From Methylomonas sp. LL1 (GTDB lineage: Bacteria > Pseudomonadota > Gammaproteobacteria > Methylococcales > Methylomonadaceae): a stretch of 64,000 bases of DNA. Both the position numbers and the translations under genes were made by a program. Below, one piece after another: positions 29,013 to 37,226 of the stretch. The notes beneath the pieces are model-generated. The model was given only the letters and a program-made list of their open reading frames with translations. It had not been told where the DNA came from and did not search any database. The first letter of the stretch is position 1, and every line of letters starts with the position of its first letter. The stretch is from positions 2,232,001 to 2,296,000 of the forward strand of contig NZ_CP064653.1 in the NCBI RefSeq assembly GCF_015711015.1. The letters run 5' to 3'.

Positions 29013-29421
29013 TGTGATCTTCCAGATCGTCCACCTGCGATTCCTTGATCGCATAACTACTGATAGCAACGCCCGCATCTTTCACTGACTCAATAGTGCC
29101 GGAGTTCAGCGGATGCCAGTCGGGTAACGGCTTGCCATCGGTCAGCAAGCGATAGGCACAGGTAGCGGGCAGCCACTTATATTCGGCGAAATCATGCTGT
29201 TTTAAATCGATACATTCCGGCACCAGGGTGCAACGTTCGTTGTAGCGATTGCAGCGACAGGAATCCAGGTCGATCAGGTCGCAGACCACGCTGGTAAAGG
29301 CAATTTCGCCGCTATCTTCGTCTTCCAGCTTGATTAAACAGCATTTGCCGCAACCATCGCATAAGGATTCCCACTCGTCGGTGGTCATTTGCGCCAGGGT
29401 TTTTGTTTCCCAGAATTTCAT
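28993..29421 (-). CDS. UPF0260/YcgN family Cys-rich protein
   Basis: A 142-residue member of the YcgN family (zinc/iron-chelating YkgJ-like). The cysteine pattern starts with LCDGCGKCC (about 20-28) and continues with LDSCRCNRYNERC and a later C at about residue 107. It binds a metal or cluster; its cellular role is unknown. It ends inside the convergent sulfatase-fold gene (20-bp overlap) and lies just downstream of ftsX, possibly in the same transcript. Confidence 0.88.
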   Translation of the reverse strand: MKFWETKTLAQMTTDEWESLCDGCGKCCLIKLEDEDSGEIAFTSVVCDLIDLDSCRCNRYNERCTLVPECIDLKQHDFAEYKWLPATCAYRLLTDGKPLPDWHPLNSGTIESVKDAGVAISSYAIKESQVDDLEDHIIEWLD

Positions 29422-29422
29422 A

Positions 29423-30391
29423 TTACTGCGGTTTGATCTGACGTAATTGATAATGCAGCACTGCCCACGATCCCAGCACGGCCAGAGCCGAAGCTATCAT
29501 CAACAGCAGAATAAACTCAGAAAAACTCAAAAACAGCAACTCGAAGGAACTGTTATACAAGGATGAAAGCTTTTCCACCGGCGATTCCAGGATCAACAAC
29601 ATGATGGTGATGATCAGCCAGGCGGAAAACCCGGCGATAAATCCCAGCCAAAATCCTGTGTACAAGAACGGCCGCTGAATGAATGCGTGGGTAGCACCGA
29701 CCAGTTTGGATATGAATACTTCATCTTGGCGATTTTGCAGTTCCAAGCGGATGGTATTGCCGGTGATGAAGGTTACCGCAAAACCGAGCAACACACTCAC
29801 CAACATCACCCCGCGACTGGCAATCAACACGATGGTTTGCAAGCGTTCCACCCACTGCATATCGACCTGCACAAACTCCACTTGCGGCAGTTGTTTAAAT
29901 TCGGCCATCAAACTGTCCAGCGCTTCCCGGCTATCCAGTACATTTTTCGGCAGCACCTGGATCACATTGGGTAAGGGATTGTTATCCAACGAGTTCAAGG
30001 CATCGCCGAAACCGCTATTGGCTTTGAATTCATCCATCGCCTGATTCTTGCTGATGAATTTTACCGATTCGATATTAGCGTTTTGAGTTAACTGCTCGGC
30101 CAATTTTTGCCCGGCCGATTCGGCCACATGCTCTTTTAAAAACAGCGACATCTGATTGCTGGCTTCCAGATTACCGGTCAACTGCTGAATGTTGGCCACG
30201 ATAATATAAAAACAACCGGCCAGCGAAATGGCGATCGACAGTACTAAAATCGTCATGGTCGAGGTAAACGGCGTGCGGGTCAATCGTCCCAGGCTGGAAA
30301 ACAAGCCATGGGCATGATTAATCAGATAGGCCTGGAATATTTCCAGCAATCGTTGTCCGGTATGTTTGCGGCGTGTCTGTTTCATGCTCAA
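29423..30391 (-). CDS. ftsX: Cell-division protein FtsX
   Basis: A 322-residue inner-membrane protein with a cytoplasmic N-terminus, one helix at about 47-69, a periplasmic domain (about 70-190) and three further helices. Partner of FtsE, together controlling septal peptidoglycan amidases via EnvC. The FtsX/MacB periplasmic loop and the C-terminal G-x-W motif are present. Four-base overlap with ftsE upstream. Confidence 0.95.
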   Translation of the reverse strand: MSMKQTRRKHTGQRLLEIFQAYLINHAHGLFSSLGRLTRTPFTSTMTILVLSIAISLAGCFYIIVANIQQLTGNLEASNQMSLFLKEHVAESAGQKLAEQLTQNANIESVKFISKNQAMDEFKANSGFGDALNSLDNNPLPNVIQVLPKNVLDSREALDSLMAEFKQLPQVEFVQVDMQWVERLQTIVLIASRGVMLVSVLLGFAVTFITGNTIRLELQNRQDEVFISKLVGATHAFIQRPFLYTGFWLGFIAGFSAWLIITIMLLILESPVEKLSSLYNSSFELLFLSFSEFILLLMIASALAVLGSWAVLHYQLRQIKPQ

Positions 30392-31044
30392 CTCGCTACC
30401 AAGCGGCCTTTATCGAGCGACAATACCCGATGCCCAAGCCGGTTGATCAATTCAATGTCATGGGTGGCGATCAACACCGTCACCCCCACCTGCATGAATT
30501 GCTCAAACATCGACATCACCTCGGCCGACAAATCGGGATCCAGATTACCGGTGGGCTCGTCGGCTAATATCAGTTTCGGCTTATTGACGATGGCTCTGGC
30601 GATGCCTACCCGTTGCTGCTCGCCGCCCGATAGTGCCAACGGGTGTTTTCTTTCCTTGCCCAGCAAGCTGACTTTATCCAAAGCCGCCCGCACCCGGCGC
30701 GCGACCTCCTGATGCGAATATCCCGCCACAACTAAAGGCAAGGCCACATTGTCGAACACGGTTCTATCGTTCAGCAGTTTGTAATCCTGGAAAATCAATC
30801 CCAAATTACGCCTTAAGTAAGGAATTCTGCGATCACCGATACGAGTGATATCCTTACCATCCAACAACACGTTACCGCGCGTGCATTGCTCCATCATGGC
30901 GATTAATTTGAGCAAGGTACTTTTGCCCGCCCCGGACCGACCGGTCAAAAACGCCATTTCGCCACGATTCAGATGAAAACTGACGTCGATCAGTGCGTCG
31001 CCAGCATCGGGATAACGTTTGCATACGTGTTCGAATCTGAGCAT
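30388..31044 (-). CDS. ftsE: Cell-division ATP-binding protein FtsE
   Basis: A 218-residue ABC ATPase. Walker A GRSGAGKST (about 36-44), signature LSGGEQQR (about 137-144), Walker B LILADEPTGNLD and the switch His in IATHD are all seen. Length is standard. It overlaps ftsX by four bases. In most gammaproteobacteria ftsY is directly upstream. Here an Rpn-type gene intervenes and ftsY is fused to ctaA. Confidence 0.96.
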   Translation of the reverse strand: MLRFEHVCKRYPDAGDALIDVSFHLNRGEMAFLTGRSGAGKSTLLKLIAMMEQCTRGNVLLDGKDITRIGDRRIPYLRRNLGLIFQDYKLLNDRTVFDNVALPLVVAGYSHQEVARRVRAALDKVSLLGKERKHPLALSGGEQQRVGIARAIVNKPKLILADEPTGNLDPDLSAEVMSMFEQFMQVGVTVLIATHDIELINRLGHRVLSLDKGRLVAS

Positions 31045-31089
31045 GACTTTATGAACTTGTAATAGACACTCGAATTTTTTCCGGCCAAA

Positions 31090-31908
31090 TTATGAAATCA
31101 ATTTTTCTATTTCAGCCGGTTCCAATTCGGTAATTTGGGCGACCTGTTCAATCGGCATGTTCAGCGATAACAGGCGTTTTGCGACTAGATAAGCCTTGCG
31201 CTTTTCGCCTTTTTCCATTCCTTTTTCCATGCCTTTTTCCATGCCTTTCTTTTCGCCCATTACAAAACTGGGTAATTTTTCTATTTCTACGTGTAACATT
31301 TCAAACTCCTGCTGTATATCGATATCAATATTCCGGTTACTCGCCAGAATTTCCAGCATGCTGATGTATTCTCTAAGTTGTTTGGCATCATGTTGTGTCA
31401 GTCGGATCAATTTAGTCAATAATCCGTGAATCACCTGCCTTGCGGGTTGACCTTGAAAATCGCACAAGATAGCCATCACTATAGCATCCGGCGTATCCTG
31501 GGCCATGAAGACTTTATAATCTATATCGTGCATATCGACCACGACATAATGGTAATCCAATTGTCGGGTTTGAATACCGTCAGGCATGGTTAAGCGTTCA
31601 CGGCCGATATACAGCAGGTATTGAAAAACCTCTTCGCCCGGATAATTCAACCGAATATCGGTCAAATATCTCAACATTCTATCCGGCATATCGCTTCTGT
31701 TTCGATTTTGGATTTCGATATGCAGGATAAAGCAACATCCCTTTATGTCGCTGACTTTAGCGGTCAGGTCTGCGCGCCTATCCTCGACGCGCTGCTGCTC
31801 GGTTTCTATCAACTCGACCTTGTCCAGCTCCAATTTGAATACGTAAGTCGCAACATCGATTAAAATCCGTTTAAAAACTTGCTTGGAAATGATGTCTTTG
31901 TGGCCCAC
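31090..31908 (-). CDS. Rpn/PD-(D/E)XK nuclease-family protein
   Basis: A 272-residue protein of the Rpn recombination-promoting nuclease / PD-(D/E)XK transposase-like family. The catalytic pattern is seen as RRADLTAKV...CFILHIEIQNR: the Asp is in RRAD and the E-x-Q pair in HIEIQN. The C-terminal third has repeated K-G-M-E units and a helical region with E-rich tail. Such genes are mobile and often sit in accessory places. Here the gene interrupts the ftsY-ftsE junction in the same direction, so it may be read with the operon. Proteins of this family promote RecA-independent recombination in E. coli. Confidence 0.82.
   Translation of the reverse strand: MGHKDIISKQVFKRILIDVATYVFKLELDKVELIETEQQRVEDRRADLTAKVSDIKGCCFILHIEIQNRNRSDMPDRMLRYLTDIRLNYPGEEVFQYLLYIGRERLTMPDGIQTRQLDYHYVVVDMHDIDYKVFMAQDTPDAIVMAILCDFQGQPARQVIHGLLTKLIRLTQHDAKQLREYISMLEILASNRNIDIDIQQEFEMLHVEIEKLPSFVMGEKKGMEKGMEKGMEKGEKRKAYLVAKRLLSLNMPIEQVAQITELEPAEIEKLIS
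31209..31256. repeat. 12-bp in-frame tandem repeat in the Rpn gene
   Basis: Four consecutive 12-bp units, of which the second and third are identical (CTTTTTCCATGC), the first differs by one or two bases and the fourth is diverged. On the coding strand they encode K-G-M-E units. Because 12 is a multiple of three, copy-number change would lengthen or shorten the linker without a frameshift. Confidence 0.7.
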
Positions 31909-31934
31909 GCAGGTATCTATCCGGCGGCTCTAAC

Positions 31935-33902
31935 TTAGTCTTTCACAAACAACGCATCAACAAAGGCTTTTGCGTCAAAATCCTGTAAATCCTCTATGGC
32001 TTCACCCACTCCGATAAAACGGATCGGGATATGCAATTGATTAGCCAACGCAAAAATCACCCCACCCTTCGCGGTACCATCCAGCTTTGTTAAGGCAAGC
32101 CCGGTCAAATCGACAGCCTCGTTAAACAGACGTGCCTGCGACAAGGCATTCTGGCCGGTGCCGGCATCCAACACCAACAACACCTCATGCGGCGCCGTCT
32201 GATCCAGTTTTGCCATGATGCGTTTGATTTTTTTCAACTCGTCCATCAAGTTGGACTTGGTATGCAAACGCCCGGCCGTATCGGCAATCAACACATCCAC
32301 GCCCTTGGCTTGAGCCGATTGCAACGCATCATAAATCACCGAGGCCGAATCGGCGCCGGTATGTTGCGCCACCACCTGCACATTATTACGCTCACCCCAG
32401 GTCTGCAATTGTTCCACTGCCGCGGCACGGAAGGTATCACCCGCCGCCAGCATCACGCTATGGCCTTGGGCTTGTAAACGATGGGCCAACTTACCGATGG
32501 ACGTGGTTTTGCCGGCACCATTGACGCCCACCACCAGTATCACATACGGCCCGTCCTGCTTGCTGATTCGTAACGGTTGGCTGCATGGTAGCAACATATC
32601 GAACAAGTTTTGCTTCAAGGCGTCGGTCAATGCATCGACATCTTTCAACTGATCTTTTTCCAGATTTTCTCTCAGATGCTGAATGATCTGCGTTGTGGTG
32701 TCGATGCCGATATCGGCCATGATTAAATTGGCTTCCACATCGTCCAACAACTCGCGGGTGACCCTGTCTTCTCCCATGGTCAAACTGCTTAAAACGCCGC
32801 CTATGCTGCCACGGGTTTTTTTCAGCTGAGACTTCAGCCTCAGATACAGTGATTCCGGTTCCGCCGGAATGACGACCTCAAGTCTTTCGGCCGGAATTTC
32901 ACCCAGTGCTTCCGCTTCGGCCTGCTCTTCACCGGGCAAGGCATATTTGCTGAAGAAATAGATTCCCAGCAATGGCAGCATCAATAGGGCGGCAACCGCG
33001 TTGTGCGCGACCGCCAGCACCAACGGTATGCCGTGCTTGACGCTGAAAATCCCCAACACGATCTGCACTAATAGCAACATGCTCAACAGCACCCCGCTAC
33101 GCCTTACCGACTTGGGATTCTGTTCCGACGTGGCTGACAGCATCAGCAGCGATAATACGATAAAGGTGATCAACGCCCCTATCCTGTGCAAGGCATGTAT
33201 CGCCACTTTCCCGGAGGCGGACAATGACCCGCCATCCTTGGCCATAATATTAAAAGCGTCGGCGAAACCGGTTTCCGGAAACCATTCTCCCTGGCAACGC
33301 GGAAAATCTGTGCAAGCCAGCGCCGCATAGTTGCTGCTGACCCAACCGCCCAAACCGATTTGCATGATCAGCAGCAACATGCCAAACAATGCAAACAGAG
33401 CCGGACCGGATTTTGCCGATCGAATGCCGACATCCCGATTGCTGCTCAAATAAGTCCAGGCGATCGCCCAAAACGTGATAAATCCCAGCAATAAATGCGC
33501 GGTCACCACCACCGGCATGACTTTCAAATGCACCGTCCACATGCCCAAGGCCGCTTGTGACGCGAGCAAAACCAGTAAAACGGCTACCCAGCTCAACATG
33601 GCCGAACACTGCTGCCTCAAACGCCAGGCCAACGGCACCAACGCCAATATCAAAATACCCAGCGTTGCCGCCAGATAACGGTGGCTCATTTCCTTCCAAG
33701 CTTTGCCGGTGTCCAATGGGCTATCCGGAAAAGCCGCTTGAGCATCGGTCTTGAACTGAACACTATCGCTGACCATGGCCTTGCCGTAACAACCAGGCCA
33801 ATCCGGACAGCCGAGTCCGGCATCGGACAGCCTGACATAGGCGCCCATTACAATCACAAGCAACGCCAACAACGCGCAGACTAAAGTCAATTTTCTAAAC
33901 AT
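31935..33902 (-). CDS. Fusion: heme A synthase (CtaA/COX15) joined to FtsY GTPase
   Basis: One uninterrupted 655-codon frame. Residues 1-320 are heme A synthase: eight helices, the four haem-ligand His at H74, H136, H239 and H300, and the Cys pairs GCPDWPGC and CTDFPRC of the external loops. After a short acidic linker (323-350, EEQAEAEALGE) comes the FtsY NG domain: P-loop GVNGAGKTT (459-467), DTAGR (541-545), TKLDG (605-609), GVGE (631-634). The C-terminus is cytosolic as FtsY requires. No ribosome site plus in-frame start was found at the junction, so a separate FtsY seems unlikely. The usual acidic A-domain is reduced to the linker. FtsY is normally essential (SRP receptor). Confidence 0.9.
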   Translation of the reverse strand: MFRKLTLVCALLALLVIVMGAYVRLSDAGLGCPDWPGCYGKAMVSDSVQFKTDAQAAFPDSPLDTGKAWKEMSHRYLAATLGILILALVPLAWRLRQQCSAMLSWVAVLLVLLASQAALGMWTVHLKVMPVVVTAHLLLGFITFWAIAWTYLSSNRDVGIRSAKSGPALFALFGMLLLIMQIGLGGWVSSNYAALACTDFPRCQGEWFPETGFADAFNIMAKDGGSLSASGKVAIHALHRIGALITFIVLSLLMLSATSEQNPKSVRRSGVLLSMLLLVQIVLGIFSVKHGIPLVLAVAHNAVAALLMLPLLGIYFFSKYALPGEEQAEAEALGEIPAERLEVVIPAEPESLYLRLKSQLKKTRGSIGGVLSSLTMGEDRVTRELLDDVEANLIMADIGIDTTTQIIQHLRENLEKDQLKDVDALTDALKQNLFDMLLPCSQPLRISKQDGPYVILVVGVNGAGKTTSIGKLAHRLQAQGHSVMLAAGDTFRAAAVEQLQTWGERNNVQVVAQHTGADSASVIYDALQSAQAKGVDVLIADTAGRLHTKSNLMDELKKIKRIMAKLDQTAPHEVLLVLDAGTGQNALSQARLFNEAVDLTGLALTKLDGTAKGGVIFALANQLHIPIRFIGVGEAIEDLQDFDAKAFVDALFVKD

Positions 33903-33906
33903 GTGT

Positions 33907-34497
33907 CTAACCGATTTGAGAGATTCGTAATAACTTGCTTAAGTCGTTTCTGACGTTATAAGGATCGTAGCCGGGTGCATATTTCATCATCAGATTTCCC
34001 AATGGATCCATCACCAACAGACCACCTTCCTCGGTATTGCTAACTATTTTAGCCAGGGTTTCCCGTAATTTTAGCGATGGCACGGTTTTCAACAGACGGG
34101 CATCGTCTTGCCATTGCTTGGGCAAGGGCTGGTCGGCTTGATTGAATATCACGGCCAAGCGACGAATGCGGGCAATATCCTTGCCCATCATCAAGCTAAT
34201 TTGCTGGGTTTTATACAAGCCATCCTGACAAGCTTGCGCGCACTGCGCTTTCGGCATCAGATTGATTAAAATCCAATGGCCTTTTAGCTCATTGATGTTT
34301 TCCGCGGAAAAACTATCGTGGCCGCTAAAATCGGTTAGTTCCGTGGTTAATGGCGGCGTAATCAGATCGCCTTTATTGGTGCCTAATTTAATTTTGCCGG
34401 GGTTATCGGCCAGATACCAGGCAATGCCAAACGGGATTATCGACATCGCAAAAACCACCAAAATGGTGATGCGATTTTTTTTATGCTGTGTGTTCAC
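33907..34497 (-). CDS. SCO-like cytochrome oxidase assembly protein
   Basis: A 196-residue protein with one N-terminal membrane anchor (about 11-27) and a periplasmic thioredoxin-like domain. The region QCAQACQDG (about 98-106) gives a CxxxC pair like SCO1, and HSFSAENINE is absent of other metal motifs. It matches the small uncharacterised protein that lies between SURF1 and ctaA in many gammaproteobacterial cox operons. Probably helps copper or disulfide handling in CuA assembly (inference). Overlaps the SURF1 gene by 17 bases. Confidence 0.72.
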   Translation of the reverse strand: MNTQHKKNRITILVVFAMSIIPFGIAWYLADNPGKIKLGTNKGDLITPPLTTELTDFSGHDSFSAENINELKGHWILINLMPKAQCAQACQDGLYKTQQISLMMGKDIARIRRLAVIFNQADQPLPKQWQDDARLLKTVPSLKLRETLAKIVSNTEEGGLLVMDPLGNLMMKYAPGYDPYNVRNDLSKLLRISQIG

Positions 34498-35227
34498 TCG
34501 ATTTTTTAATGCTGATCCAAATAAACAGCGCGGTTAATGTCAGCGCCAAACCGAACCATTGTACTGCATAGGCCAGATGTTTTTCAGGTGGGATTGGGGT
34601 ATTGATTTTCCATTCCCGTTTGTAACCCTGTTCCGCCGCGGGCTCCAGCTCGATTTGAAAGCTCGCCAGTTCGTAGCCCAGTTTTTGCGACAACACTTTA
34701 CTATCTATCACTTGCACCACCGACGGCCAGTTGTCGGTTGGAATTTCAGCACCCTTGAGTTTGATTCCGACCGATGGAAAATGATTGATACGGCCAACGA
34801 CTTGAGCTTGTTTGGTTTGAATCTCAACATTAGGTAATTGATTTCTATTGTTACCCAGCGCCAGCCAGCCGCGATTGATCAACACCGCCCGGCCCGGCCC
34901 ATCTGGAAAAAAAGGCGTTAATACAAAATAGCCGTTCTTGCCGTCGATTATCTGATTATCCAGCAGAAATTGATGCGCGTTGTCGTAACGACCTGTCAGC
35001 GTGGCTTTTTGATAACGCACCGAGTCAACGTCTGTAATGGACTGCCGATTCAAATCGACACTACCCGCATCCAACGCCAGTTGTTGCTGCATTAACAACT
35101 GCTTTTTTTGTTCCGACCGATCCAGTTGCCAAAAACCCAAGCTGCATAACAAAGCCATTAGCAACACATACAGACTCAAGCCGAGCAGGGAAAACTGAAA
35201 TTGCCGGTTGAACAGTTTAATGGTCAT
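34481..35227 (-). CDS. SURF1 family oxidase assembly protein
   Basis: A SURF1/Shy1 protein of 248 residues from my preferred ATG at 35227 (MTIKLFNRQF). A TTG 60 bases further upstream is the longer alternative. It has two membrane helices at the ends, with the family FWQLDRSEQKK near the first and a C-terminal YAVQWFGLALT helix, and a periplasmic domain between. It helps haem A insertion into subunit I. Same direction as the rest of the cox cluster and head-to-head with the DUF2909 gene. Confidence 0.9.
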   Translation of the reverse strand: MTIKLFNRQFQFSLLGLSLYVLLMALLCSLGFWQLDRSEQKKQLLMQQQLALDAGSVDLNRQSITDVDSVRYQKATLTGRYDNAHQFLLDNQIIDGKNGYFVLTPFFPDGPGRAVLINRGWLALGNNRNQLPNVEIQTKQAQVVGRINHFPSVGIKLKGAEIPTDNWPSVVQVIDSKVLSQKLGYELASFQIELEPAAEQGYKREWKINTPIPPEKHLAYAVQWFGLALTLTALFIWISIKKSSEHTA

Positions 35228-35312
35228 ATTGCTTATGATACGGGTTAAAGTGATTGGCAAGACGCCTTGAATCATCCAGAATGACAACTCCAGTTTCTTT
35301 TATATAGTTACC

Positions 35313-35582
35313 ATGACCATAAAAATTGTTGCCGTTGTTATTTTTATCGCCATTATCGCAAGCTTGGGCTCGGCTTTATTTCATCTGGTTAAAAGCAGCG
35401 ATCCGGAACAATCGCGTAAGACCGCAAAAGCACTGACTTATCGGATAGGCTTATCCTTGCTGCTGTTCATTTTATTATTCGTGGCTTTTGCGACCGGGTT
35501 GTTTAAACCCGAAGGCATCGGTTCCAGAATTCAACAAGCGCATTCGGCAAAAGGCGAACAAGCCTCCCCAAACCCTCGGTAA
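35313..35582 (+). CDS. DUF2909 twin-membrane-helix protein
   Basis: An 89-residue protein with two hydrophobic helices (about 2-22 and 46-64) and a polar loop with DPEQSRKTAKAL between. It matches the DUF2909 family, which is found in the cox gene block of gammaproteobacteria. A role in oxidase assembly is suspected only from that linkage. It is the only rightward gene in the block, with its own strong terminator just after. Confidence 0.85.
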   Translation: MTIKIVAVVIFIAIIASLGSALFHLVKSSDPEQSRKTAKALTYRIGLSLLLFILLFVAFATGLFKPEGIGSRIQQAHSAKGEQASPNPR

Positions 35583-35591
35583 CTTTTACAC

Positions 35592-35628
35592 AAAAAAAAA
35601 GCGCGAACCCATGGGAACGCGCTTTTTT
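35592..35628. terminator. Bidirectional terminator between DUF2909 and coxC
   Basis: An A9 run, a GCGCG...CGCGC stem around the loop aacccatgggaa and a T6 run. It can stop transcription from both sides, serving the rightward DUF2909 gene and the leftward coxC (which ends at 35642... on the other strand it lies before the SURF1 gene). Confidence 0.7.
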
Positions 35629-35641
35629 AGGGTAACAGCAA

Positions 35642-36517
35642 TTACATGATGTAGACGAAAATAAACAAGCCTAACCAGACCACGTCGACAAAATGCCAAT
35701 ACCAAGCCGCCGCTTCGAAGGCGAAGTGATTTTCCGGCGTAAAGTGACCTTTCCAACTTCTGAACAACACCACCGACAGAATGATGGCGCCCACGCAGAC
35801 GTGAAAACCATGGAAGCCGGTCAACATGAAGAAGGTCGAACCGTAGATACCTGAACCCAGGGTCAGGCCCATCTCATGGTAGGCTTCGTAATATTCGGTT
35901 GCTTGGAAAGCCACGAACAAAAAGCCCAAACCGACCGTCGCCAACAAGCCCTTGATCAATTGGTCGCGATTTTTTGCCAACAGCCCGTGATGCGCCCAGG
36001 TACAAGTTACACCACTGGACAGCAGCAGCAAGGTATTGAGGAATGGCAAACCGAATGCGCCCATGGGCTCGAACTCGCCACCGACATTACCTGGACCATT
36101 GGTCGGCCATACCGCCTGAAACGCCGGCCACAATACATCGTGGGTTGAACGGCCTGGGCCACTCAACATGCCGCTTTCGCCCAGATGCGGTATCGATATA
36201 TTTCGCGCATACCACAGCGCGCCGAAAAACACACCGAAGAACATCACTTCGGAAAAGATGAACCACATCATGCCCATGCGGTAGGAAATACCCACGCCGT
36301 GGTTATACATGCCGGATTCACTTTCGGTCGATTGCAAGGCAAACCAAAAACCCAGCATCACCAGGAATGTGACGAAACCGGTCAGCATCATGCCCGAACC
36401 GATCGATGAACCATTTAAATAGTTTGCAAATCCAGCCAGCATAAACATCAAGCCGGCGGTAGCCATCACCGGCCAGACCGCCTTATGCGGGATGTAATAA
36501 GCGTCGTTTGTAGACAT
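35642..36517 (-). CDS. coxC: Cytochrome c oxidase subunit III
   Basis: A 291-residue subunit III with seven predicted helices. Family marks include WPVMATAGL near the start, FHGFHVCVGA, HFAFEAAAWYWHFVDVVWL and the C-terminal helix. Supports the subunit I/II core of the aa3-type oxidase in the cytoplasmic membrane. It lies 14 bases after ctaG's stop codon in the same direction. Confidence 0.96.
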   Translation of the reverse strand: MSTNDAYYIPHKAVWPVMATAGLMFMLAGFANYLNGSSIGSGMMLTGFVTFLVMLGFWFALQSTESESGMYNHGVGISYRMGMMWFIFSEVMFFGVFFGALWYARNISIPHLGESGMLSGPGRSTHDVLWPAFQAVWPTNGPGNVGGEFEPMGAFGLPFLNTLLLLSSGVTCTWAHHGLLAKNRDQLIKGLLATVGLGFLFVAFQATEYYEAYHEMGLTLGSGIYGSTFFMLTGFHGFHVCVGAIILSVVLFRSWKGHFTPENHFAFEAAAWYWHFVDVVWLGLFIFVYIM

Positions 36518-36531
36518 AACCTTCCCCTTTA

Positions 36532-37074
36532 TTAGTTTTCAGTGTTGTTAGTTTTATCAAAAAAAGTATACGACAATGTAATGGTTTTATAACGTTCCGG
36601 CAGTTTCGGATTGACCACGAACCGAACCGGCATGGTCTTTTCTTCATGAGCCTCGAACGTTTGCAGTTCGAAACAAAAACACTGTATTTTTTTAAAAAAT
36701 TCTTCGGCAAGTCCGGGCGAAATACTCGGAATGGCTTGGGCTTTCAGTTGTGTCGCCAGATTGTTTTTGGCATAAAAATTCACCGTGTAATATTGACCAG
36801 GGTGAACCTTCATACTGCGTGTTTCCACTCGAAAATCCAGCGGAGTTGATTCGTTAATCGAAGTCACAAACTCAACCGTAACCTCTCTACTTTCATCAAC
36901 TACAAACTTGGATTCCGCCTCCGCCGATTCCTGCAACTTTACGTTTTGTCCGGTGATATCGCATAACACATCGTATAGAGGCACTAGTGCATAACCAAAA
37001 CCGAACATCAGCAGGGCCACTATCACCAGTTTTTTAACCAATTTCGTGTTCTTCCGTTGCAACTCCTCGCTCAT
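36532..37074 (-). CDS. ctaG: Cytochrome c oxidase assembly protein CtaG/Cox11
   Basis: A 180-residue copper chaperone that inserts CuB into subunit I. One N-terminal helix (about 15-32) anchors a periplasmic Ig-like domain. The copper-binding pair is in IQCFCFE (C-F-C, about 132-134). The ATG overlaps the stop of the 32-residue upstream gene by four bases (ATGA). Confidence 0.95.
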   Translation of the reverse strand: MSEELQRKNTKLVKKLVIVALLMFGFGYALVPLYDVLCDITGQNVKLQESAEAESKFVVDESREVTVEFVTSINESTPLDFRVETRSMKVHPGQYYTVNFYAKNNLATQLKAQAIPSISPGLAEEFFKKIQCFCFELQTFEAHEEKTMPVRFVVNPKLPERYKTITLSYTFFDKTNNTEN

Positions 37075-37169
37075 TGCGAAATCGCCTTCATCACGGCAAA
37101 TACATATATCGTTAATGCCACCGCTATCAACAGCACGGCGGTCAGGATATTTTTTTTCTTGGTATCCAT
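37071..37169 (-). CDS. 32-residue membrane protein between coxA and ctaG
   Basis: A short ORF (MDTKKKNILTAVLLIAVALT then YVFAVMKAISQ), with a Lys-rich N-terminus and one membrane helix. It overlaps ctaG by four bases, which makes translation credible although the ribosome site upstream is weak. Very small oxidase assembly proteins occupy this place in other gammaproteobacterial cox operons. It is probably one of them. Confidence 0.7.
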   Translation of the reverse strand: MDTKKKNILTAVLLIAVALTIYVFAVMKAISQ

Positions 37170-37179
37170 TTTTTCAGGA

Positions 37180-37204
37180 ACCCCCAACTTTTAAGGATGG
37201 GGGT
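37180..37204. other. Intercistronic hairpin after coxA
   Basis: An ACCCCC/GGGGGT stem around a 13-nt loop lies between coxA's stop (37227) and the small protein gene. No T-run follows on the minus strand, so it may act as an mRNA-stabilising or attenuating hairpin that lowers ctaG/coxC expression relative to coxA. Inference only. Confidence 0.35.
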
Positions 37205-37226
37205 GCAGCCTCATTATTATCCAACC

